Of a stretch of DNA of 64,000 bases, positions 23,639 through 31,671 are shown one piece after another. The position numbers and the translations under genes were made by a program. Within the stretch, counting starts at the first letter, position 1, and each line of letters opens with the position of its first letter. The notes under the pieces are model-generated. The model was not told the origin of the DNA. It searched no databases and saw nothing but the letters and a program-made list of their open reading frames with translations. The DNA is from a virus, in IMG/VR virus record IMGVR_UViG_3300044675_001548, positions 54,229-118,228 of that record. One strand, written 5' to 3'.

Positions 23639-24775
23639 ATGCCAAAGAAAATACAGAACACAACTAAAGCAAACTTAATAAGTGTACCACTGCCAAGTCA
23701 TGGTGCTACTTATACTGTGATTAGTCACCAGTTTGTTATTGATTATGCTTATCAAGCCCTTGCTGCTGCAGGGTTTGGTATTGTAGATGAGGAGTACAGA
23801 TGTACTGCTGACGGACAAATAGCTCAAGGAATTTATAAACTAAATTTTAATAATGACCCTGAGTTGTCAATGATGTTTGCATGGACAAACAGTTATAATA
23901 AACAAGTAAAGTTTAAATGTGTAGTAGGTGCATATATAAACAATAGTGGATCTGTTATGATGTCTGGAGAAGTTGGTAGCTGGGTTAGAAAACACACAGG
24001 TACGGCAGACACAGAGACAAAAGCCACTATTGATGACTATATCACTAATGCATATATGTATTATAATCAGCTATGTGCTGATAAAGCTGCTATGGAAGTA
24101 ATAAGTTTGAATAAGAGAAAACAGTCTCAGTTATTAGGCGTGTTGTTTGCTGAGTATGAGATACTTACTACAGAGCAAGCTAGTATGATTAGAGATCAAA
24201 TGAAGAGACCACAACAAGTATTCAAGAATACTGATAGCTTATGGGCCTTTTATAACTTTGTAACTAATGCATTACAGTCCTCACATCCAAGAACATGGAT
24301 GGAAGACCAAAGAATCTTGCATTACTTTATTGGGACAATTTGTGATTTTAGTGCACCAGCTATTCCTAATGCACCACTTGCTGTAATTAGTGAACCTGTT
24401 GAAGAAGAAGTAATAGACCCATTGTATGCAGATCCGGGACAGACTAATATTCTAGATCAGATTGCTGAAGCTGAAGCTGAAGAAAAGACATTTTCACAAA
24501 TGGTGCAAGAAGACCCTGAAATGTTAGAGATTGTGCACCAGGTAGAAGAAATACTTGGTACTTTAGATGAAGCTGAGGAAGATGTATTAAGTCTTGAACC
24601 AACTGTAGAAGATCATATTCAATTTGAAGCAGAAGGTATAGTTAACTATACTGACACAGCAGGTAATACATTTGAAGCTCCTATAGTAATAGATGATTTT
24701 GCTGAGGAAGATAATTTTGATCTTGACTTTAATGAAACTGAAGAAGAACCGGATAACACACCGGACTTTTTCTAG
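23639..24775 (+). CDS. Conserved protein, possibly DUF932-like, with acidic tail
   Basis: This 378-aa protein has a folded core (residues about 1-240) with SYNKQVKFKCVVGAYINNSG, DYITNAYMYYNQL and TDSLWAFYNFVTNAL. The layout recalls the DUF932 phage/plasmid family, but I am not certain. The last 130 residues are acidic and disordered and end NTPDFF, similar in character to the acidic, Phe-ending tip of SSB proteins. It is one base after the polymerase gene and may act with it. Confidence 0.5.
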   Translation: MPKKIQNTTKANLISVPLPSHGATYTVISHQFVIDYAYQALAAAGFGIVDEEYRCTADGQIAQGIYKLNFNNDPELSMMFAWTNSYNKQVKFKCVVGAYINNSGSVMMSGEVGSWVRKHTGTADTETKATIDDYITNAYMYYNQLCADKAAMEVISLNKRKQSQLLGVLFAEYEILTTEQASMIRDQMKRPQQVFKNTDSLWAFYNFVTNALQSSHPRTWMEDQRILHYFIGTICDFSAPAIPNAPLAVISEPVEEEVIDPLYADPGQTNILDQIAEAEAEEKTFSQMVQEDPEMLEIVHQVEEILGTLDEAEEDVLSLEPTVEDHIQFEAEGIVNYTDTAGNTFEAPIVIDDFAEEDNFDLDFNETEEEPDNTPDFF

Positions 24776-24809
24776 GAGCCTGTTGATGTAAACAGGTTAA
24801 TAATCAATC

Positions 24810-24838
24810 GGGGATGCAGAAATGTATCCCCTTTTTTT
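24810..24838 (+). terminator. Intrinsic terminator after the polymerase operon
   Basis: GGGGAT (24810-24815) and ATCCCC (24826-24831) form a 6-bp stem around GCAGAAATGT, followed by a run of seven T residues. It lies 35 bases after the stop of the 378-aa gene and just before the MazG-like gene. Confidence 0.88.
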
Positions 24839-24853
24839 CTTTATCTTTACATT

Positions 24854-25261
24854 ATGGAAAAACAATTAACTAAAGTAAAAAAGTTTCATGAAGCTTTTGG
24901 ACAAGAAAATGGAACATGGCCACAAAATTTAGGACCAGATGAAGCAGTACTAAGACATAAACTAATGGCTGAAGAAAATGATGAATACCTTGATGCATGT
25001 GACAAAAACTCATTAGTAGAAATAGCAGATGCTTTGGGAGACCAGTTATATATCTTATGTGGAACTATTCTTAAACATGGTATGCAGAATATTATAGAGG
25101 AAGTATTTGATGAAATACATGCTAGTAATATGAGTAAACTAGGTGAGGATGGAAAACCTATACTTAGAGAGGATAATAAGATATTAAAAGGTCCTGGATA
25201 TTTTAGACCAGATTTAAGTAAGTTTATTAAAGTTGAAATAGATGCATCCAATAACATTTAG
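24854..25261 (+). CDS. MazG-like nucleotide pyrophosphohydrolase
   Basis: This 135-aa protein has the all-alpha NTP pyrophosphatase signature: E40, E41 and E44 (AEENDEY) followed by E56, D59 and D63 (VEIADALGDQLYI), the metal-binding ExxE...ExxD arrangement. Members hydrolyse (d)NTPs to monophosphates. Phage MazG-type enzymes may adjust nucleotide pools or alarmone levels. The N-terminal VKKFHEAFGQ is also typical of this group. It overlaps the next gene by 20 bases. Confidence 0.85.
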   Translation: MEKQLTKVKKFHEAFGQENGTWPQNLGPDEAVLRHKLMAEENDEYLDACDKNSLVEIADALGDQLYILCGTILKHGMQNIIEEVFDEIHASNMSKLGEDGKPILREDNKILKGPGYFRPDLSKFIKVEIDASNNI

Positions 25262-25427
25262 AAAAGCAATGATTGAGGCCTATATGGCCGGAGCAGAAGC
25301 TATGACCTCAGGAGATATAGATGAACCTAACAAAAAAGATGCTAGGGATTGGTTTGATAATGAGTACGGACAACTAGAGTCAGAAGACTGTGACTGTTGT
25401 GAAGAGGATGAAGATGGAGACTCTTAA
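25242..25427 (+). CDS. Small acidic hypothetical protein
   Basis: This 61-aa protein contains a helix (MIEAYMAGAEAMTSG) and an acidic, cysteine-containing end (EDCDCCEEDEDGDS). The CxCC cluster amid acidic residues could bind metal, but this is weak. It overlaps the genes on both sides in other frames. Function unknown. Confidence 0.5.
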   Translation: MHPITFRKAMIEAYMAGAEAMTSGDIDEPNKKDARDWFDNEYGQLESEDCDCCEEDEDGDS

Positions 25428-25665
25428 ATGTTTTAATTGTGGTGTAGAAAAACCATTAGAAAAATTCAAGAATAACAACAGAAAGTATCAAGTAAAAAGT
25501 GCAAAGGGTAAGTGTATAGTTTGTAAAGCATGTTCTTTTCACAAAGCATTAAGTACACTATCTGTTGTAAGATATAATTTTGAAGAAAATATTTTTAAAG
25601 TAATACACTTTAAAGACAAGTATGAAGTCTTAGACTTCTATGAAAATGAAGGGGGAGAGCTGTAA
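25408..25665 (+). CDS. Small zinc-finger protein
   Basis: This protein has about 85 residues; ATG 25408 or 25414 is the start rather than the upstream GTG. CFNCG near the N-terminus and CIVCKAC about 30 residues later provide two Cys pairs for zinc binding, a treble-clef or ribbon layout seen in small phage nucleic-acid-binding proteins. The stop codon lies in the loop of the terminator hairpin. It is the last gene of the plus-strand block. Confidence 0.65.
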   Translation: MKMETLKCFNCGVEKPLEKFKNNNRKYQVKSAKGKCIVCKACSFHKALSTLSVVRYNFEENIFKVIHFKDKYEVLDFYENEGGEL

Positions 25666-25685
25666 AAGGTTCTCCCCTTTTTTTT
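25652..25685 (+). terminator. Terminator at the junction of the two gene blocks
   Basis: GGGGAGA (25652-25658) and TCTCCCC (25671-25677) form a 7-bp stem with a 12-base loop, followed by eight T residues. The TAA stop of the zinc-finger gene is inside the loop. The same T tract abuts the stop codon of the converging minus-strand gene. The hairpin could therefore limit transcription from both sides, although the T tract favours the plus strand. Confidence 0.9.
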
Positions 25686-25824
25686 ACCGTCCTTGGGAAC
25701 GGTATGCTTTTTTGTAGTTCTTAGATCTTTTAGATCTAGAAGTCTTTGTCTTTGCATGAACACCAGGTCTAGAAATTTTAGGCTTGATATATGCTTTTAC
25801 TGTTGTTGTTGTTGCCTTTGCCAT
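25684..25824 (-). CDS. Very basic 46-aa protein at the end of the virion operon
   Basis: The minus-strand frame reads MAKATTTTVKAYIKPKISRP, continues through KTKTSRSKRSKNYKKAYRS, and ends at the TAA complementary to 25684-25686. It is rich in Lys and Arg with almost no acidic residue, so nucleic-acid binding or a virion DNA-associated role is plausible. I recognise similar short basic proteins at this location in crAss-like phages. It lies 6 bases after the stop of the 1943-aa gene, suggesting co-transcription. Confidence 0.7.
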   Translation of the reverse strand: MAKATTTTVKAYIKPKISRPGVHAKTKTSRSKRSKNYKKAYRSQGR

Positions 25825-25830
25825 TATTTA

Positions 25831-28800
25831 TTATTTAAGATTTTGGAATTGTTCATCTCTTCTTAATGCCCATATAGGAGATAGGTTCTTACCTTTAATA
25901 CCATAGATGCTTAATATGTGATTCCATAATTTATAGTCCCCTTCTTCTTGCCATGGATATGGTCCAGACTCTTGACGGTATACAGCCTTCTCACTACCGG
26001 TTGCCATGTAACCTAAATCTGCAAGTATCTTTAAGTAAAGACCAATAGTAGGACCAAATGCAATTGAAGTAGCATCTCCATATTTATACCATTCTTCTAG
26101 TCCGCCAACCCATGGTAATGGAATAAAAGATTGGTTCTCTCTTTTGGTTGCAATTAACTGATACAACATATGATTACCCATCCATCCAAAGTAACCATAG
26201 TCCTCTTCTCTCTTGGCTAGTTTCTGGAATCTATCTTCATCCTGAGGATCCCAACCAAATATAAGAGTTATAGCCATTGCCATTAATGCAAGTGTCATAC
26301 CTTCAGTAATCATTTTTCTGAATGCAGCTTTTTCTTCTTTAGTCATTACTGACCAATAAGCACCACCGGTTCTCAATGTTTTATACATTGCTTGGACACC
26401 TGCTATATAATATCCTTTTACAGGTGAACCTGCTTCCCAGTTGTACACATGACCCCAGCGGTTATTCTTAGACAAGTCTGTTTGGAATCTGTTTAGGAAC
26501 ATACCAGTAGCAAACTTTTTATAGAAAGTAAATAGCCTATATACAATATACTTCTCTGCTTGTGGAGAATCTAGTTCATCCATAGCACCATTAAGTCTTT
26601 TCTGTACATAATGGATCTTCAACTTGTAGTCATTGAAATTAGTATTTCTAGATACAACAAGTTCTTGTCCTTCAGTAAGCTTAGCACTAGGTTTGATTTT
26701 ATTCTTAGCGGCCAGCTCTTCAACAGACATACTATATTTTTTAGCTATAGCCTCTAGAGTTTCATTAGGAGCTACAGTATGGTCAACATATCTATTACCC
26801 CACTCAGGATTAATACCCTGTTTAAGAACTATTTCTTTTTTATCATTAAGTTCCCAAGCATCTATATACTTTATTTTCTTTACAGAACCATCTGGTTGGA
26901 TTTGTTCTATTTCTTTATGATACATCATACCACCCATTACTTGGAAAGCACCTTCAACCTCCATAAGTTTTCTAGCATCATAAGCCCAGGTAACATCAAA
27001 CATATCTCTGATAAAACTTCTAGTAGCAGATTTACCATAGTCCTTTTCTACTTTACCTATAACAGGGTCAAACATGTCTATCATTTGTAGGTTAAGTGAC
27101 TTAGCTCCTTTCTTATAGATACCTCCTCCGGTAAAACCTGCAAGCTCAATAGCTGATTGATATGCCCACATTCTACCAGAAGCAAATGAGATTGGGTTAT
27201 AGTAAACCCCAGCTGCAGCTTCAATAGAGTTCTGAACTATCATACCAAATCTGTTTTTCACAGCTGATACCAAGTCAAAAGCAATAAATGATCTACTTGC
27301 ATTGCTCATTAAGCTATTAGCAAACTTAAGCCACCCTGGATATTCAGATTCCCATGCACTATTTTTCTGGCCATAGAATGTCTTTTCTATAAAGTAATCT
27401 AGTGCAGCAGCTCTTCTGTTGTCTCCAGCTTTAAGAAAAGATAGTACACCAGTATTCTTAGCTACTTGCTTACTAGCTTTATTTAGATCTTTGATAGCAT
27501 TATCTGGATCATTCATTACAGATCTCAGTGTTTCAGCCTTGGCTTTTTCTTTTATTAGTACTCCCTGTTTGTTAAGTGAGTAGTTATACATGAACATAGC
27601 ACTTAATACATCTGTAGAAACTTCATTAAGTTCCATTTTGTATAAACCGTCTACTGGAATTCTGGCTATAGGTTGTCCCTCTAAGTCAGTTGATACTAAT
27701 AATGTATTAGGATTATAGTTTATACCAAAGTTTTGGTAGTCATCTTTTCTTTTTGCAAATGTAGATTTAACAGCTTCCCATGTAGCACTACCTTTTTCTT
27801 TAACATCAGACACAGCTTTTCCAGACTTAAGTAATTCTAAGTTACTAGCCTTTCTTCTTCTTGGTAAGTCAAGATAGAGTTTAGCTGAACCTGGTCTATT
27901 CTCCTGCATCTTTAACATGTACTCAGTTACTTTATCCAGTAAGTTTTTCATAGCAGGATTAGTAATAGCTTGAGCATATTCTTTATCCATGTACTTATCA
28001 TCATAGGCACTGTTTGGATCACCTGGTTTGTATTCTTTAGGAAGGTAGTTACCATCATTATCTATAATAGTACCAATATATTTTTTCTTAGCCTCAGCAT
28101 CAAACGGTACAGTAAAGTACTCTTCTTTGACTCTTTGGTAAGAATACTTAGGTCCCGGTACTCCATTGATAATTAATGGTTGTTTAGTAACAGGATGTAC
28201 TAGAGTAGTTTTCTTGTAATGATTTTCATCTACAGGTTTTACTGAAGTCCACATTCTAGTTCTAAACCACTTGTCTTCTTTTTGTTTGGTACTATTGTTC
28301 CAGACTTTTTTCTTGTAGTGGTTATTCTCAAACCATTCTGCAAACTCTGGATTAAGTTCCATTGCAGTATATAAATCTTCAGAGTTTATCCAGTCATCTG
28401 CATTCTCTAAAGTAATATGAGGAACCTCTGTATCACCCAGCATATTATTAAATGCTATATAGTAGTATTCAGTAGGTGTCTTTTGTGTCAAGCCTCTTAA
28501 ATCTGCAAACAGTTCTTTTAGCTTTTTGAACTCAGATTCAGACAGACCTAACTCATTTCTTCTTGCTGTAAGTTCATCATAATCAGTCTGTTCTGTAACT
28601 GATAAGTCATAACCTGCTGCAAGTCTTTCTTCATAAGCTTTGAGTTTATCAGCTTCTTCAGCAAGTAAACCAGACTTGGTATCTATTTTACTTTCTAAAT
28701 CAGTTATCTTTTCCTCAATGTCCTTCATAAGTTTAAACTGCTCAGGTTTATACTCAAGAGCATTAGTCTGACCGTTTCTATCAGTCACAAGATTAGATAA

Positions 28801-31662
28801 TGCAAATCTCTGACGGTATAGATCAGCTAACTCAGTAGCAATAGCAGACTTCTTACTTTTGCTAGTAAGGGTCTTTATCTCAGTCATTATAGTATCTCTA
28901 CTTTCATAGTAGCTTGGAGTATAGGCTACTCTAAAGTTTCTTTCCTCAAACTTTTCAAGAGCTTTTTGAAACTCTTCAGGATTAGATTCCATTGTAATTT
29001 TTCTAGCAGCTAGGTCCTGAACAAAAGAATCTAAATCTGTTTGTACTTTATCTTCATTAGGAATATACTCATAGAACTTACTAGACCTTCTTCTATATTC
29101 TAGTCTTACTAAAACTCTTTGGAGCTCTTCTCCAGTTTTAGGTTGACCCTTGCTATCATATATCTGGAATAACTCATTGTATCTTTTCTGAGCTTCATCT
29201 GCTTCAGTAAAGGTATAGATGTCATCCATAGTAGTAAAGTCCCGGCTTTTGTATACTATCATCTCACCAAGTGCTTTCTGTCTTTCAAGATAAGACTCAG
29301 TAGCTATAGTAGCAGGGATTGTTTCTACTTGTTTTGTAAATGGATTAGTGATTTTATTTTCTTGTTTCCAAATATCCTGCACAGCATAATACTCAGGAAC
29401 TTTTTCCTGATGCATATATTTCTTTTCCCAGTCCCACTTTCTTGCAAGAATTTCTTTCATTGCAGTCTTGTCTCCTTTTTCTTGAGCCTGTTGGAATTCA
29501 TATTCAAATCTATCTCTGTCAGCTCTCCATCCGTTACCAAATTTACTTTTGATTTTGTAGACTTCAAACTCTTCATACTCACCTTTATCATTTGTACTAC
29601 CTACTTTATCCACAGATAGTAAAGCTTGTCCTGATCTCTCAATGTTTGTAGGATTTAGACCTGCAGCTTGCATTAGTGGTATAAGTGTCTCAAGCATATC
29701 AGTCTCTTCTCTAAGGCTAACTTGCTCAGCATCAGATAGTTTTGTTTTCATAAATCTTACAAAACTACCTAGCGGATCATCAATGGACATGTATGGGTTA
29801 AGAAGTGATTCCATAATACCTATGTCTTCTGTATTACCTTCTATCCAATTGTTTAATGAATCTCTGGTAAGTCTTTTTTGATAGTACTCACCTACTTCTC
29901 TAACTAATTCTGCAGCACGGGCTGAATTGATTCCAGCACCCATGTCTTTAACAGTAACAGTCTTACCATCAGGATTAGATATAATCCTTTCTACAAGTTC
30001 ATCTATCTGAGCCTGTGGTATTTTATCCTGTTTAAGATAAGTATTGATTCTTTCAGTTAATCTTTTTTCAAGTTCATCTTGCATAAATGCAGTATTGTCT
30101 TCCATGAACTGAAGAGCATATTCCTTTTGAAGTTCTTTTACTTTATCTCTGGCAACAGAAACTATATCAGATATATCAGATACTTCTTTTACAAACTCAT
30201 TGGTTCTTGAGAGACCAATAGTTTTTTTGATAGCCTTTAAGAATTTATCTTGTCTAGATAAGAAGTCATTAAAGTATAAGATTTTTGATATACCATCTTC
30301 AGTTAAGTAACTGTCATTGTTCTCCATCTCATTTAGGATGTTCTCTATCTTAGTAGTAAAGACTTTTACCTGGGATAAACTTTCAACTAATGCAGTAGCT
30401 CTCACTCTGAATTCCTCTTGTTGAGCTTGTAATGCTTCTGCCACATCTTCAACAGGAACATCTTTTACATCAACATTTTGGTATCTAGCTAGGAAACCTT
30501 TAAGATTACTAAGTATAGCAAGACCACCTTCACCAACAAGTTCTTTCTTAAGTCTACCTGAGTCTTTCAATACTTGAATCTGGTACTTAGCCTCAACATA
30601 TGTTTGGTTGATGGCATTCTGTAGATTTTTAGTGCTCACATTTTGGAGAGCATCTACAAGGTCATCATACTCATTCTTCATCTCAGCATAGTCTGTCTGA
30701 TCAAACTTTAAGTTAGCTATCTTAATGTCCTCAAACAGTAACATGTCTGTAAGTTGATCTATGGTTGTATCTGACTTAAGATCTTTTACAGAAATTACTT
30801 TGGATATTTTTCTGAAGAGTTCTTTTATAGCATATACAAGCATGCTGATAAAGTTATTGAACTCCGGATCCTGTTGCTGAAGCTTATTGATTTTATTCTC
30901 AGCATCTCTCTCAAGAGATCTAACAAGAACTTCTTCCATAAATCTATCAGACTCAAACTGTAGATTAGGATATAGAGCCTTCACTTGCTCAATAATACTT
31001 TGGCCGGTAGCTGTAAGCTTGGCTTTGTTATACAAGTTATTAAATAACTTATTGTTTTGGATTGATATACCTTTAATAAAAGGGTGGGCAAACTCATGGA
31101 TCATTGTACCCATGTTAGCTTTACCTTTAACTAGATATACCATATTACCATAGTAAAACCCTGGTTGATTTTTATATGGAGTGCTTGTTCCAGATAATGT
31201 CTCAATTGCTTCCTCTTCTGTTATGTACTGATATGGTACATCTAAAGTAAGCATCATTTTTTCTGCAAGAGCATTAAGAACTTTCTCTGCTCTCTCCTGA
31301 CTTACATCCTCTTTATTAAACTCAAATGGAACTATGTCTGGCTTAGATCTTTCTGGTAAATAATCTGGTCTAAGATATGCATTCTCTTTATAGAAGATAC
31401 CTTTGAAAGCATCTATCTGATGAAACATTTCTTTGTTAGGTAAAGCTCTGGTTCCACCAAACTCTGGAGTAAACAACCTACCTTCAATACCATATTTCTC
31501 ATTAGCATACTTTGACCACTTAGAGTTGTATTCCAGAAATTTTTTGAAGTCCTGGATATTAAGGTACTTATCTACAATACCTAGTGATCTCATGTTAGCT
31601 TTAGTAGAGGCTTCAGAGGACTTAAATCTTAAATTCTTGTTTGTGCATGCAGACCTTGCCAT
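25831..31662 (-). CDS. Giant virion protein: HExxH peptidase-like, LysM, membrane segments
   Basis: This protein has 1943 residues. Near the N-terminus, MIHEFAHPF gives a zinc-peptidase HEFAH motif at residues 189-193, with a glutamate-rich helix downstream (FMEEVLVRSLERD). A long charged, coiled-coil-rich middle follows (about 330-1300). A LysM peptidoglycan-binding domain lies at about 1625-1675 (NETLEAIAKKYSMSVEELAA ... LTEGQELVV). Close to the C-terminus are hydrophobic segments, such as LALMAMAITLIFGW near 1795. The C-terminal block ending WALRRDEQFQNLK is of a type I recognise from crAss-like phages. It is probably a packaged protein delivered at infection. LysM plus membrane segments would suit crossing the cell wall (inference). 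Confidence 0.75.
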   Translation of the reverse strand: MARSACTNKNLRFKSSEASTKANMRSLGIVDKYLNIQDFKKFLEYNSKWSKYANEKYGIEGRLFTPEFGGTRALPNKEMFHQIDAFKGIFYKENAYLRPDYLPERSKPDIVPFEFNKEDVSQERAEKVLNALAEKMMLTLDVPYQYITEEEAIETLSGTSTPYKNQPGFYYGNMVYLVKGKANMGTMIHEFAHPFIKGISIQNNKLFNNLYNKAKLTATGQSIIEQVKALYPNLQFESDRFMEEVLVRSLERDAENKINKLQQQDPEFNNFISMLVYAIKELFRKISKVISVKDLKSDTTIDQLTDMLLFEDIKIANLKFDQTDYAEMKNEYDDLVDALQNVSTKNLQNAINQTYVEAKYQIQVLKDSGRLKKELVGEGGLAILSNLKGFLARYQNVDVKDVPVEDVAEALQAQQEEFRVRATALVESLSQVKVFTTKIENILNEMENNDSYLTEDGISKILYFNDFLSRQDKFLKAIKKTIGLSRTNEFVKEVSDISDIVSVARDKVKELQKEYALQFMEDNTAFMQDELEKRLTERINTYLKQDKIPQAQIDELVERIISNPDGKTVTVKDMGAGINSARAAELVREVGEYYQKRLTRDSLNNWIEGNTEDIGIMESLLNPYMSIDDPLGSFVRFMKTKLSDAEQVSLREETDMLETLIPLMQAAGLNPTNIERSGQALLSVDKVGSTNDKGEYEEFEVYKIKSKFGNGWRADRDRFEYEFQQAQEKGDKTAMKEILARKWDWEKKYMHQEKVPEYYAVQDIWKQENKITNPFTKQVETIPATIATESYLERQKALGEMIVYKSRDFTTMDDIYTFTEADEAQKRYNELFQIYDSKGQPKTGEELQRVLVRLEYRRRSSKFYEYIPNEDKVQTDLDSFVQDLAARKITMESNPEEFQKALEKFEERNFRVAYTPSYYESRDTIMTEIKTLTSKSKKSAIATELADLYRQRFALSNLVTDRNGQTNALEYKPEQFKLMKDIEEKITDLESKIDTKSGLLAEEADKLKAYEERLAAGYDLSVTEQTDYDELTARRNELGLSESEFKKLKELFADLRGLTQKTPTEYYYIAFNNMLGDTEVPHITLENADDWINSEDLYTAMELNPEFAEWFENNHYKKKVWNNSTKQKEDKWFRTRMWTSVKPVDENHYKKTTLVHPVTKQPLIINGVPGPKYSYQRVKEEYFTVPFDAEAKKKYIGTIIDNDGNYLPKEYKPGDPNSAYDDKYMDKEYAQAITNPAMKNLLDKVTEYMLKMQENRPGSAKLYLDLPRRRKASNLELLKSGKAVSDVKEKGSATWEAVKSTFAKRKDDYQNFGINYNPNTLLVSTDLEGQPIARIPVDGLYKMELNEVSTDVLSAMFMYNYSLNKQGVLIKEKAKAETLRSVMNDPDNAIKDLNKASKQVAKNTGVLSFLKAGDNRRAAALDYFIEKTFYGQKNSAWESEYPGWLKFANSLMSNASRSFIAFDLVSAVKNRFGMIVQNSIEAAAGVYYNPISFASGRMWAYQSAIELAGFTGGGIYKKGAKSLNLQMIDMFDPVIGKVEKDYGKSATRSFIRDMFDVTWAYDARKLMEVEGAFQVMGGMMYHKEIEQIQPDGSVKKIKYIDAWELNDKKEIVLKQGINPEWGNRYVDHTVAPNETLEAIAKKYSMSVEELAAKNKIKPSAKLTEGQELVVSRNTNFNDYKLKIHYVQKRLNGAMDELDSPQAEKYIVYRLFTFYKKFATGMFLNRFQTDLSKNNRWGHVYNWEAGSPVKGYYIAGVQAMYKTLRTGGAYWSVMTKEEKAAFRKMITEGMTLALMAMAITLIFGWDPQDEDRFQKLAKREEDYGYFGWMGNHMLYQLIATKRENQSFIPLPWVGGLEEWYKYGDATSIAFGPTIGLYLKILADLGYMATGSEKAVYRQESGPYPWQEEGDYKLWNHILSIYGIKGKNLSPIWALRRDEQFQNLK

Positions 31663-31671
31663 ATCAATTAA

